Notes under the pieces: model-generated
Told to the model about the DNA's origin: nothing
Database searches by the model: none
What the model saw: the letters and a program-made list of their open reading frames with translations, nothing else
DNA from: Daphnia pulex
Taxonomy: Eukaryota > Arthropoda > Branchiopoda > Diplostraca > Daphniidae
Direction: 5' to 3'
DNA length: 64,000 nucleotides
Assembly: GCF_021134715.1 (NCBI RefSeq)
Contig: NC_060018.1
Span: 4,915,501-4,979,500 of the forward strand
Program-made: the position numbers and the translations under genes
Shown: piece by piece, positions 22,366 to 33,929 of the stretch
How the letters are laid out: each line of letters starts with the position of its first letter
Position numbering within the stretch: position 1 is the first letter of the stretch

Positions 22366-24726
22366 TTACATATAGGGCAAGAACGCATCAGATACAGTAG
22401 GATTATTCAGGGCGATGGAGGGAAGATAGTTCGAATTGGAAATACACTGGAACACGTAATTTCGTCCTTGATTGCTATCCCAAATTTCCTGGCCGGCAAC
22501 ACGATAACAAATGGCGAAGATGAGTCTTTGTCCCGGCTGCATCGATTGGGCACCTGCCAAGTTGAAAGTAAAACGGTCCGACAGTCCATCGCAACTGTTG
22601 GGCACGTATGTAGCTAGCTGGTCAGATTGAGTGCGCCATTCATCGACGGTAAAGCGAACCAGTACAGATTTATGGAAGTCTACATTGAGAACGCGGACAA
22701 CGCCGCGCAATCGGCTGTCGTCAATCATGCTGGCCGTTTCCAAGGATATCTTCTGCCGTTTAACTCTCTCCAAGAAATCGGGCATGTTACCCGGCTGTGT
22801 GAAATTGGCCACCAAGATCCGTGGACTGCTGACAAAAGTGGTGACGGAGCTGTTGGTGCTTGGATCTCGTCGGGTAATGCGGATGTAGGATCCCGGTTGG
22901 GCCTGGTTTGTGCGGATCGGGCAGGATTCTCCTTGGCTAGGAGCATCGGTCAAGTCGCTGAATGCGGATTGGGGTACGTTAGGAACCTCGTCCAGAAAAG
23001 TTCGGACCAAGGCAAGATCAAGTCCCAAGGCATCGGCGAATCGGACAATCTTTTTACGACCTGGCGTACCTGGTGGCGTCTTGCATGTTTTAAGTGAAGT
23101 ACTGCGCTTGACTCGAGATCGATACAATTTGCTGTCAACTTCGTCGTCGGTTTGCTCTTCGTTCTCTTCTTTCGACGGAGTTGATTCTTTAGTCGATGTA
23201 ACCTCGGAACTGCTGGAGGTCAGATTCGATTCATCGTCAGCCTCAGCTTTGGGATCTGAATCAATAACGCACGTCAGGAGTGCCGCTGCCTTGGCAACGA
23301 CATTGTCGTCATCGACAACATATCGATCGTCCGAATTCTTTTCGAGTTCAAGTGAAAGGTTATTGGCGCGATGCACGGTATCATTTTCGTCGGCACTTAC
23401 ATTATTAAACAGTTGATCAGAGATAATGGGATCGAGTCGAACCATGTCCAGTTTTAATTTCAACAAATCGGCCAACACATCGGCTGCCTGAAACCTGCAA
23501 GCATCCTCCCTTGCGTCTGGTGGAGGGGAATCCGGTGGAACTTGGCCCAGAGTTGAAACGAACGAACCGGGTGATGCCGGTGGTGAGGAATGAGTGATCT
23601 CGCTTTGCAACGGTTCACTTAAAGCCATGTCGCCAGTTGAGAAATCATTGCTCTCAACGTCCTCTAGATCTCCTTCAAAGCCAAGGTCTGCACGCGCCAC
23701 CTTTTCGTGCGGTGACGTTTCGACGAGTTCCCATTGCGCCTGCGTGCAATCGTCGATAGTGTTGCTAGGCGGCGTCTCCTCCTCCACTTGGACACCCCCA
23801 CTGTGGCCTGATACTTCCATATCGGTAGTATTCACGTTGCTCGAAAGATCCAGAGCGGGTTCACATACATGGGCAATGGGGTGGCCAAAATGAAATCTGT
23901 CAAGATTCGATTTGTGAGCAAAAGTAGCGGATGCAGGTGACTGAGATAGACTCTCGTAGAATGATGGCTCCTCCTCCCGGTCTTCTAGTTGATCGGAATC
24001 GTCTTCTCCGTTGAGAATGGGACTGCCGTAAATGAACCCAGACTCCATGCCGTCTATCTGTCGGACTGGAAGGCCGTCTTCACAGTTAATGACGATTGGC
24101 AGCTCATGACTCACCGTCTCTTCTCCAGCGCTGTCCAAGTCAACAGGCGTTTCAATGCCAAAATCGAAATATTGGTCGCTATCGGACATTGTGTTGTTCG
24201 TAGTCGTACTGCTCGTTTCCGATTCCTGATCGTGGGTCCTACTCGAAGGTACCTCATGACCTTTCTGAAAATTCATCCAGCTTCCTTCCAGGGCACTGCG
24301 GCTGTTGAAATTAGTTTGGGAACCCATACTTGCCAGTTCGTCGGGTGAAGAATCTGCGGAAAATTTATTGAATTGATAATCTGGCGGCTGGTAGACGACG
24401 CAGGACAAATTGTGGATTTGGCGATTCGGCGTGATCAGGGGTACGGTGGTGACAACAGAGTCCACCCGTTTGCTGTTCAAATCAAAGCGAGCTTCAACGG
24501 TCCAGGAGCTGTAGTCGTCTTTCCTTTCACGATACTGATTAGCAGATGACAGTTCGGCATCCGTTGGCGACTGTGACGGACTCAATGACCACAATTTAGT
24601 GTGGAGTTTTTTGGCAAACGAGTGAGCAGCCTCAGCTCTTGAGCGACAACCTAGAGCCAACAGTGAACTTAGCGAGCAGGCGGCTCCTCTATCTCCTCCG
24701 GGCGAGGAAAGCGTCTCCAGATTCAT
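22366..24726 (-). CDS. PPP1R3: Glycogen-targeting protein phosphatase 1 regulatory subunit 3 (CBM21)
   Basis: This is a single-exon gene of 786 aa. It would bring PP1 catalytic subunit to glycogen so that it dephosphorylates glycogen synthase and phosphorylase. The PP1-docking RVxF-type motif is KKIVRFADALG at about residues 556-566, followed directly by the usual LDLALVRTFLDEVP segment. The CBM21 glycogen-binding domain spans about 638-760, with GVVRVLNVDFHKSVLVRFT, DEWRT and the signature W-D-x-N-x-G-x-N-Y near the end. The N-terminal 550 residues are acidic, Ser/Thr-rich and probably disordered. That makes the protein much longer than the roughly 280-320 aa vertebrate PPP1R3B/C, nearer insect Gbs proteins. 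I chose the ATG at 24726 because a preceding GTG is next to an in-frame stop. A strong acceptor (TTATTCAG) at 24860 starts the exon, so 5' untranslated exons lie upstream. Confidence 0.92.
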   Translation of the reverse strand: MNLETLSSPGGDRGAACSLSSLLALGCRSRAEAAHSFAKKLHTKLWSLSPSQSPTDAELSSANQYRERKDDYSSWTVEARFDLNSKRVDSVVTTVPLITPNRQIHNLSCVVYQPPDYQFNKFSADSSPDELASMGSQTNFNSRSALEGSWMNFQKGHEVPSSRTHDQESETSSTTTNNTMSDSDQYFDFGIETPVDLDSAGEETVSHELPIVINCEDGLPVRQIDGMESGFIYGSPILNGEDDSDQLEDREEEPSFYESLSQSPASATFAHKSNLDRFHFGHPIAHVCEPALDLSSNVNTTDMEVSGHSGGVQVEEETPPSNTIDDCTQAQWELVETSPHEKVARADLGFEGDLEDVESNDFSTGDMALSEPLQSEITHSSPPASPGSFVSTLGQVPPDSPPPDAREDACRFQAADVLADLLKLKLDMVRLDPIISDQLFNNVSADENDTVHRANNLSLELEKNSDDRYVVDDDNVVAKAAALLTCVIDSDPKAEADDESNLTSSSSEVTSTKESTPSKEENEEQTDDEVDSKLYRSRVKRSTSLKTCKTPPGTPGRKKIVRFADALGLDLALVRTFLDEVPNVPQSAFSDLTDAPSQGESCPIRTNQAQPGSYIRITRRDPSTNSSVTTFVSSPRILVANFTQPGNMPDFLERVKRQKISLETASMIDDSRLRGVVRVLNVDFHKSVLVRFTVDEWRTQSDQLATYVPNSCDGLSDRFTFNLAGAQSMQPGQRLIFAICYRVAGQEIWDSNQGRNYVFQCISNSNYLPSIALNNPTVSDAFLPYM

Positions 24727-26943
24727 GATCACTCAAACTCATTGGTGTTGGTCTTTACTCCATTCAAACACAGAGCACGATCCTCGGAAGAGAAAGCTGA
24801 CTAGGATCCCTTGTTCAGACAGATCACACGAACCGACTTCTTTCCGCAACTGTCACTACCTGAATAATTTCGAGAACACAAGAAAAATTTAAAAAATGTC
24901 AGTTAGATACAATGTACGTGCTTGCGTTTTGCCCGTTGGCAATAGTTTAAAAAAATAACAAGGTCTTATGAAGTACGAAGACTAAGGACACCACCAAGGA
25001 GAGTCTACAATGCCCTGTTAAACGAGTTGGAGCCCGTTTCGAATTTCGCCACACGTATTCCACTTTTTACTTGAAAAAAATAAGACAATTGTTCTAGAAG
25101 AAATGAAAACATAAACACCTTATGCGGAATGGCTCGAAGCTATTGATTATTGTTATGCAAAAGACGAAAGTAATTGTTATGCTGGAATATTTAATAGGTG
25201 GATCGTGCGATTAATAAAACCTGTATTCAGGAAGGAACAGTGCGATGAATCATTGGGAAATTCGCGGGCAAAAATTTGAAGGGAAAAACATTGCCTCTGG
25301 GCGGTAGATTGCGTGAGTCTACCGATAACCGACTGGCATACTTTTGACTCAGAATTGTAAACAAAGCTGTAACAGGTAAACCTCTGGGACAGAAAACCGC
25401 TCATTCAGCAATAATATATACGGACACAATGACCTTGGAAAATAGACGGTCACAGTCCACAAGGTATATTCCCAGTAAAAGGCCTCTGGACGATAAAAGT
25501 GCGGCCGCTATCGGCATTCGCCAACCATCTATTCCTGGAAACCATTTGCACTATAGACTTCCTGTCAATAGTGACATTATGCACCACTAGGTTCCCAGAC
25601 ATCCAGGAAATTGTTTGTTATTATTATTTCTGGGCTATTGTTATTATTGATCGGGCCGCTGGGAAATTGATACCAACTAATCCTAGACAGAATTTGATTT
25701 GGGTCAAAGCTGATCAAATGAAGATCAAAAAATTAGAAAACAGTTTGTTTTCAGATTTCTAAGACACTATTACTAAAAAACACTCACTTAAGAAAAAGTA
25801 TGGACGAGTGTAACTTTTTCTAATCTTTTCCCGAGGGATTGGGCATTGACCCGCTCCTATGACTACGAGGCCTTGCGCCTATTTAAGCGGTTCTAGATAC
25901 AGGGCAGCGAACTCTCCTTAGGTTCTATGTAAATGCTTCTATTGAAAGTTGTACAAGGCACCATATTCGGTGTGTTCCTAAAAACAAACCGTATAAAACA
26001 GCATTGGTTCAACATTTTCTAGAGAAAGACATCACGTGAACGTAGAGTCCAACTTTCTATACCAAGAAATACATCTGGAATTATTGGCTGTCGAATTATT
26101 TTGATATAAAAAATAATCCTTGGCCAATAACAAGAAAATGGCCAAATTCACACCAACCACGAATCGATAAGATACTGTACCCAGAAACTATAAACTACCG
26201 TAAACATTGGGTTACGAAAATTTGATATCTGAAGTTTACATTCAAGATTTTGACCCAGATTCATCAGACTATTTTAAAAGTTGAAATTTGACATGCAAGC
26301 TTACTTGATTTTTGCAGCGAATGACAAGCAGATGAAAGAAAAAGACAGCACATGTGACCGTTTGACCGACTTCCGACCTTGGCGGAGCTGCACAACACAA
26401 GGAGAGCAGGCCCGTTCTAATGCTGGACGGTTTTTGGGGGACTACAGTACACGAAGAGAGTGCGTGACTGGAAAAATACGAAGAGAAAGGCTGGCCGGGG
26501 TATGGTGCACACAGTAGACGTTGCCAGGTCACCTTGAGAGTGGGGAAAAGGCGAATAATCCGGAAAACGAAACAGAAAGCTGTAAGCAACTCTTCCCTCT
26601 GGCCACGTCGCCGCTTTATTTCGATCTGAACTCAGTAGTCTGCGGCGCCCTCCTTTATGACTTTGTTCTGGAAATGTTCGCCCGAGTTTGCGCACTGCAT
26701 TGTACCCTGTTACACGGCCCCTGCAGCCCCACTCCACAAGAAAGTCTTTGAACTCGAGAAAACAATTGACACTCCCAACTACGCACTTTGTAGAACAACT
26801 TGAAACGTCACGAAAAAAAAATTGTCTTCAAAATGTTGTTTTTTTAAGTTATGCGATCCTATTGTGCATTTTCACTAGGCAGCTGGATATCCACCCTAAC
26901 TGTTGCCATTATTAGTAATTTGAAAATTTCCATTGATTCTTAC

Positions 26944-27037
26944 ACAACGGGTGATTCCCCTCCGGACGCCAACCAGAGCCCTTAACGGTCAACGATCTTT
27001 CGAACATCATTGGCGGATGCGGATCCGTTCCATTTTC
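26944..27037 (-). CDS. Candidate internal exon, unidentified protein
   Basis: On the minus strand a clean acceptor (TCTATTCAG) is followed by 31 open codons and then a GTAAGA donor in phase 1. The peptide reads ENGTDPHPPMMFERS then LTVKGSGWRPEGNHPL. Its composition (Pro, Gly, Trp, charged residues) is protein-like and unlike the surrounding AT-rich DNA, which gives mostly Leu/Phe/Lys/Asn frames. I do not recognise the family and could not find a partner exon with matching phase. It cannot extend PPP1R3 because the PPP1R3 ATG is preceded by an in-frame stop. It may be a relic of a lost gene. Confidence 0.35.
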
Positions 27038-27353
27038 CTGAATAGATAAAAAAATCACAGTTCAATTACGGATACTCGGCATGAATTATAAATTTTTATA
27101 AATACCGAGTTGCCAAATCCAAGGCACGTGTGTTCAATGTAAACACTAAGATATGTGAAACCACGCTTAAGAATTTTGCGCGCACTCTACCACCCTCAAC
27201 CGAGATCCCGTGTCAGCCCGACGCAGCGATTGCTCTAGATTATTATTGGACAAGCCTTCCCGCCAACTTTATCATTTTGTTTTCTTCCGCGCTGAATAAC
27301 GAATTACTCCCCTTTTAGATGGTGTCTGCGTGGTTTCTCTGGTTTCTAGAACA

Positions 27354-27386
27354 AGCCTGGAATTATTCTTAGATCGAGATTGCATG
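27354..27386. repeat. Repeat copy A of a decayed duplication
   Basis: About 31 bases running from ACAAGCC to GAGATTGC recur at 27994-28026 with one mismatch. Weaker similarity continues to the right (GATGGC...GCC...CAAA), and another pair of similar stretches lies about 610-650 bp apart (near 27794-27830 and 28408-28446, sharing AAGCACGTG and CAACC). This suggests an old tandem duplication of a unit of roughly 0.6 kb. Neither copy has a long open frame. Confidence 0.55.
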
Positions 27387-27993
27387 ATGATGGCCAGCCG
27401 GGCCAGCTCACCAAACAGGCACTGCCGTTAAAAAAACCACGAGTTGGTGGACGAGGAATCGGCATCACAAACAAAGGCGCATCCACGAGCATCGTTTTAC
27501 GACTCGTTCTAGGTTTGTTTTCAATCAAAGAAGTTAAATAGTCATTAGAGCAATGCTAATTTCTAAAAGAGATAATGAAGAGAAACCCAACAAACGTGAA
27601 ACGTTAGATGAAACCATACAACTGACCAATCTACTTTTCTACTTAAGGCAATTTTACGCTTATAATCAGGGTCATCTGTATTTGAACAGTTAATGTCTAT
27701 TGTTGCTGTTGTTAAGGCGACAATACTTATTGGAACTACCGCAACCTTCTCATACATCCTTCCCTGAAGGTCTTTACTGCTTTTATATTGATCATGCACC
27801 AAGCACGTGTTCAACCAAGACAATCGAGTCAGAATTCAAATATGGAATTTGGGGACTTTGGAGGACATTTGAATCCCCTTCTTTTCAATACCACTCAAAC
27901 AATTTGCATATAGAAAATAAACTTTTGAAAGGAAATAAAACATCCCCAGTAGCGCAAAAACATAAACTAGTTGGTAACCCGTCGGGATTGCAG

Positions 27994-28026
27994 ACAAGCC
28001 GGGAATTATTCTTAGATCGAGATTGC
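27994..28026. repeat. Repeat copy B of a decayed duplication
   Basis: This is the partner of 27354-27386, in the same orientation. In the plus frame both copies encode T-S-(L/R)-E-L-F-L-D-R-D-C before diverging. Both frames stop soon after, so the shared peptide may be incidental. Confidence 0.55.
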
Positions 28027-28895
28027 CCACCGACATGGCGCGCCAGATCATGACATCAAAGCCGGGTCGGTACAGTACGTTAGTGATGAATCGTCTTCGT
28101 CAAGGACGAATGTCATTTCCCAACATTCTAAATTTCCAACCCACTTTAGGCAGACGTTACACAGATATAAAGAAACCAAATTAAAACTACCGAATGCATA
28201 GGAAATTAACTACAAACAGAAGAAAACCAAGCAGCTAAAAGAAACCTTTAAAAAACTTGTCTCGTAGAGTATATCACCTACGAGGGTGACATATTCAAAA
28301 TAATTTTTGGATCTACGTCGAAATCGAATTAAAGTGCGCACACATAAGGAGATCAACGAGTAGTAACCTTCAGATATACCTAATGAACTTTTTGGCTGTC
28401 GAGCAAGCATGTATCAAGCACGTGGACAACCCTACAAGCCAATCGATCCGGATGTATTCGTTGGCCCATTTTTTTTTTTTTCGGCGTGAGAATAGAATCG
28501 GATAGAATCTAGATGCTGTAAATTAATCGCTGTAAATTAAAATTTCTGTCACAGAACAGAAGTTGTGATAAAGCGTTGCCGGGCGAATAAATAAAAATCG
28601 CTATACGTCAAAGCTAACGGAAAACAAAAACGACAAGATAACTCGGCGCACGCGGCTTGTACAGCGATTGCACTTATTTAAACTATATTTTGCACCCTTA
28701 CTGCATTAACTCTTACCTGCGAGTAAAATCACATTTAAGCTTTTCTGTGCTCGGCAACTGTTGACGTTTTCTGGAGAATTTCACAATTTACTTCCTTAGA
28801 TAGAAATCAAAATTTTATTAGTTTTCTCATTCAGGATGATAAGGTACGGACGTGACTGACTTTCAAAATTCTTTAATCTCTCCCTTTATGGACTT

Positions 28896-29099
28896 TTATG
28901 GACTCCTCCTATCTGCGGTCACTAAGTTCACGACAACTGACGTTAAATCGTCACGTATACGCTCAACAATTTTTGCATATTGCGACGATGTGTGATCATC
29001 TTTCCACACCATCTTACTTGCCGGTGTATGCGAAAAATTAAAAAGTTTCATGATATGCGAATAATTTAAAAATATAATTAAATTGGGATTCGAAAGCAT
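28896..29099 (-). pseudogene. Unidentified open frame, possible gene or transposon remnant
   Basis: This is a 67-codon minus-strand frame. Its second half, from about residue 26, reads TPASKMVWKDDHTSSQYAKI then VERIRDDLTSVVVNLV, which looks protein-like, while the first half is AT-rich and Asn/Phe/Ile-rich. No partner exon or family was recognised. It could be the last exon of a gene, a transposase scrap or chance. Confidence 0.2.
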
Positions 29100-29728
29100 T
29101 TAGTTGTTATTTAATAATAATAAATTTCGTGAATTTTTTTAAACGAACTGCAATCTCACCTTGAAACTTATTGATCGGCTTGGCGAAGCGCCATAAAAGC
29201 TGAGCCTCCACACGATGACAATGCAATAAACCTAAGTCGAACGTGAACCAATATATATTACCTTTCACCACAGACAAGTCCACAACTTTTTGTTTGTGTT
29301 TTCCATTACGAGTGACACCAAAATCCTTCCTTCAACTGAAACAATTTCAATTTTATTAAGTTAAGAATTCACATGAAGTTTTATCAAGTTCATGCACATG
29401 AAGTTGCCTTTGTCTTAAAAATAACTAAAAAGGGGAACTTTAAAAACTTTTGGACCCGAACAGGTATCTTACGTATAAGGTCCTAAAGTTACATGTTTGC
29501 ATCAACAGGTTATTCACTTTGTCGTTGTCAAGGAATCTCGAACAGAGAGATACCGTTTTACGTAATCCTTGGCAAGATAAATTTATCCCTAAACTTATCT
29601 TAAAAATAAAATTAGAAAATATTTTTTCAATTGAATAAAATGCAGTTAAGGGTCTCTGAATCAGCACAGATTTGTTTGAAACATTTTGCAAAAATTTGAA
29701 AAATCATAGTTAAGGAAATTTTTTTTCA

Positions 29729-32700
29729 TCAGAAGCCTTTACTTGTAAACCATTGATTCAAGCTTTCAAAGTTATCATCCATCCACTTAATATTGGCGGT
29801 TACGACGGATTGGATGTTGTTGGCAGACGTCTGTGCCTTCTTGAGCAACATGGCATTGGACTCCATCAAATTTTGTATCTAATAACAAAAAAACGTGACA
29901 GCTCAGTCACGTGTCGCGAAGAAAGAGATAAATATAGAAGTAAAAATTAACGTACCTTGACGAGCTCTTCCTGTGTGTTAAGACTACTAGTTGTGCTACT
30001 AAGCATCTGGAGGACACGGACTGGATTCCCAAAACTATTTTTTTAAAATTAGAATGGGTATACAAGAAAAAACAGAGCAATCAAGCTAGGAACAAGGAAA
30101 AAGTCAAGATCTTACTATGAGAACATTTCTTCGAAATGTTTTAACATAAACTGGAAGGCAATTCTTCGTCCACCAGGATTACTTGCCACTGCGCTGATCA
30201 CACGTCGTCCGTCTTGCTTACGAATTCCAGATTTTGGATCGAGTACAAAAGACAAATAACGAATAAGAATCCAAGGATCGCGACTGCAACCCAGCGCCGA
30301 CAATATCACGTCACGATCCTGGGCAGAGGTCATGTTGAAACTCATTGCCCAAGCAAAGTCCCATTCCAGCTGGCCACCGTACTTGATGGCCGTACAGTAG
30401 GTGGAAGAGCGAAGGTCAGGGATAATTCTTATTAAAACACAGGACCAATATGATTATATGAATAACATTGTGAAACTGAGTGAATAAAAATACTTGTTGG
30501 TATGTATGGGATCTGGGCTATCCATCCACTCGTCAAAAAGAAGTTGAGCATTTCTAATGCATGGCCTAAATTCTTGACTACAAGCTTGCGTAATCATAGA
30601 AATGCGAAACAGTTTGGTGAGCGGACTGTCGTCCGACCGAAATTCGGTTCCTAAGCGGGTGTATACCGGGACCACTAGTGAGCGCATAAAGTCCTGGCGG
30701 AAGCCAATAAAAAATAGATGAGTTCGAAAATGAAAGAACTAAAAGATATTGTAGATTAGAATATTACCTTATATCTTCCATGATCTTTCGTGTAAGAAAA
30801 CATCCGACCGATATAATTTAAAGCCCTCAGCGCGCTAGACCAAGGAACATGGTGATTTTCATCAGGAAGATATTCAATGAGGCTAAAAGCCGTGGTGTAA
30901 GGTAAAATTTCGGCAGCAGCCAAAGCAAATGAATCATCGATGAGATAGGCTCGGTTAATGGGATGGATAACTTGGTGATCAGTTTTTAGCTGCAGGCCAA
31001 GTAGTTTCCAGTTTCTCTCGTCATAATTAACTCGGTAGTAACCGGTGGCCAGAATGTTGGCTATAACCCAAGAATCTTCATTTTTGCCAATGAACTTGGT
31101 TGCAGAGAGTTCATTTGGAGTTAGCCAAATAGCTGGCCGAGTGTTACTTTGGCTGAAGTTCTGAGCGACTGAATCCGTAAAGGAAACTGGTACCCACCAA
31201 CGATAGTTGGGTAGACGAGAATTTTTTTCTTCGACGAAATTCGTTAAAGACGATGATTTATTTTCTTTCGCAATAGCTGGCTTAACTCCACGAAGAAAAC
31301 GTTTCTGCGCATTTAACGGTTGGTTGGTAAGAATTTGTGATAAATCAACAATAGTTTCCATCTTACTTGTTGGATGTAAGCGTTACCATCAGTGTAATTT
31401 CGCTGGACGGTTACAAGCGGGAAACCCATTTGTAACGTCCATGTATCCATAATAGTCTTAATGTCAAGACTGAGCGGAAGAACAGAGTCCCGATGTGCTT
31501 GTTCACTTAAGAATTGCCAAAGTTCGTCTTGCCGAGCGTTTTGATATTTTCTAGAATTAAGTACCGTGAATTAGTTGACATTATTCTTATTGACATTATT
31601 CCAACTCTAAATCATACTTTTCGTTGAGGTAGTTCTTTACTCCTTCGCGAAACGTTGCCTCCCCAAGAAAGTCATTCATCATCCGGATAATCGCAGCACC
31701 TAGGATTTCACATTCAATTATTAGTGAAAATACCTATGAAAAGATTAAGTAACTTACCTTTAGTGTAAGAAATGGCATCAAAGATTTCAGTAATTTGCGT
31801 TGGGTGCTATTATGTAAAAATAGAAACGTGACTAACCCACATAACATTTCTTGGTTTTAAAAAGCGGATACTTACGGCAACGTCTACTGAAATAGCATGA
31901 GAAGATTCCAGTCCGTCCGCATCCATCACAGATAGGAAATCCAAAGCCTGCAAGCTACCGTATTGGTACTTTGGCGAAACCTGTTTTAAATATACACACA
32001 CATACAAAAGAATTTATTACTTAGAAATTATCAACTCTTAATCAAGACTCCTTACGTTATCGAGTACCAAGCGCTGAACGTAAGTGGCGAAACCCTCGTT
32101 AAGCCTGCATAAACATTTTTTTTAGTTTTATTAGTTAATCTAGACATTTTTGTATGATTTTCCTACCATAAATCGTTCCACCAAGCCATTGTAACAAGGT
32201 TTCCAAACCTGAGAAAAAATCCGTTACAAATCTGTGTAAGAAAAACCAATATAGTAAATGTAGTACTCACCATTGGTGAGCTAATTCGTGAGCGATAACA
32301 CGTTCGACGTTCATTTCATCGCGGACGGCTGCTGATTTTGGATTCACTAGAAGAGTAGTTTCCCTAAAAATCAATAAAGCTGTTGAAACTGAGTACAATT
32401 TGATTTTAACCAACTAAACCTGTAGGTGATGAGGCCCCAGTTTTCCATAGCCCCGGAAGAAAAATCTGGCAATCCCACGAGATCCACTTTTGGAAGTGGG
32501 AACGGAACTTGAAAATATTGTTCCAAAAATTCAAGCATGTCCGATGTCACTTGTACAGCCCTATCCGCCTGTTCTATCGCTTCGGATCGTGCCCATATGC
32601 GTACTTCCGTTACATTATGCATAGATTGATCATTACCATCAACCTGACGAATGACTGGCCTCGCCGTACGAAAAGCGAATTCTGATACCAAGCACGCAAC

Positions 32701-33929
32701 GAGGTAAGTCGACATGGGCACGGATTTTTCATACAAATCCCAGAACCATCCTTCTTTGTTGGGCCTGTTTCGAAATAGATGGATTTTAGAAAATCAATCG
32801 ACAGAAGCGAAAACAGGCAACGGACATCGATTAATAAAGGCTATGATCAACAAATTATCATTTCTACAACAAGCAAAAATTTATGAAATTTAAAATAAAT
32901 ATTTTTCTACACAAGTTTCCTTTTTTTACATTAGTTATTGACTTGAAACTAATTAAAAAGAAAGGAAAATGTATAGTCTCTGATTTTGAAATTATGATTG
33001 GTAGAACGAAAGTGGATCGCAAAACTACTACACCCTGATTATAAGCCACGAGAATAGTACCGTAATAAAGGTAATAATCAACTAAGCATATCTACTTCAG
33101 TTGCTAGTTCTTACATGGGTTCGGTTTTGACGAGTGGCATGTTAGATAGCGAGGTGTAGTTGGATCTGCGTCCGATGGAAATGGTGAAAGTGGCTTTCAT
33201 GGCTGGTTCGTCAAGGCAGGGAAAGGCAAGCCGAGCTGAAGTGGGCTCAAATTGCGTGACACCCAACCATCTGAAGATATCAAGTGGTTTTATGAGATTT
33301 TTACATAAAATATCATTAAATAAGAAGCCATACCTTTTCGTTTCGCTTTTCTTATCCAAATATTCGGAACCGTAAAAGCCTTTCAAATTTCTCGCCAACA
33401 TTCTGTATTCAAAATGAAAAGTTAATTTCACACAGCTTTCCACATTCACGGGTATGACCAATTACCCAGAATAGTTGAAACTGACGCGATATCGTTGGTT
33501 TTCCTCCAACTTTGATCCTAAGTGGATTATAGCAAATTCTTTGTCGGCATCATAAGAGATCGGACGGAGGACTTTCAACATTTTTAACTTTTCACTTAGT
33601 CCGCTTGAACTGGTTTTACTGACATCATTTTCCCGCATCATTTCCATATTTTTAGATGGAAGGAGATTAACTGAGACACTATCCTCGTTCAATGTCAAAT
33701 TTACGGCGTGCATGACTATGCGATCAGTAGGTGTTTGAACGAAAAAATCCAAGTGAACAAAACCCTCAATGGCATTGTTATTTTGATGAATGTCAGGGAC
33801 TATTCCGACGAAATAATGTTCTGGCACAATTGATTTTGGAAGTCGAATATCGGGCAGAACTTTTCCTTCTCCCTTCACGATAAACAAAACTGCTGCAAGC
33901 AGGCATAGCCCCTTTTTAAATGGCATCAT
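29729..33929 (-). CDS. M1-family aminopeptidase N-like zinc metalloprotease
   Basis: This enzyme removes N-terminal residues from peptides. Sixteen exons sum to 2916 nt, 971 aa: 33466-33929, 33334-33402, 33115-33270, 32420-32764, 32271-32363, 32167-32208, 32056-32104, 31876-31980, 31758-31806, 31618-31699, 31367-31550, 30768-31304, 30494-30693, 30116-30427, 29956-30034, 29729-29878. A signal peptide covers about residues 1-22. The GAMEN substrate-recognition motif is at 334-338. The zinc site HELAH is at 370-374, and the third ligand is the Glu of NEGFA at 393, with 18 residues between His374 and Glu393, all intact. The second half is the ERAP1-like C-terminal domain. The C-terminus ends WFTSKGF with no hydrophobic tail, so neither a GPI signal nor a TM segment is evident and the mature enzyme is probably secreted or lumenal. 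An untranslated exon ends at a GTAAGT donor at 34247. Confidence 0.93.

Larger units (their letters stand above)
24727..29728. other. Gene-poor tract with exon-like fragments and a decayed duplication
   Basis: The 5 kb between PPP1R3 and the aminopeptidase is AT-rich. It should contain PPP1R3 promoters and untranslated exons, since its coding exon has an acceptor at 24860. It also contains the candidate exon at 26944-27037, a repeated segment (27354-27386 and 27994-28026) and an unidentified open frame at 28896-29099. These are listed separately. I saw no tRNA, no long reverse transcriptase or transposase frame and no terminal inverted repeats. Confidence 0.5.

Noticed and set aside
25800-25910. 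GC-richer stretch examined as a possible structured RNA or tRNA
   Set aside because: There is no cloverleaf, no recognisable A/B box pair and no clear stem set.
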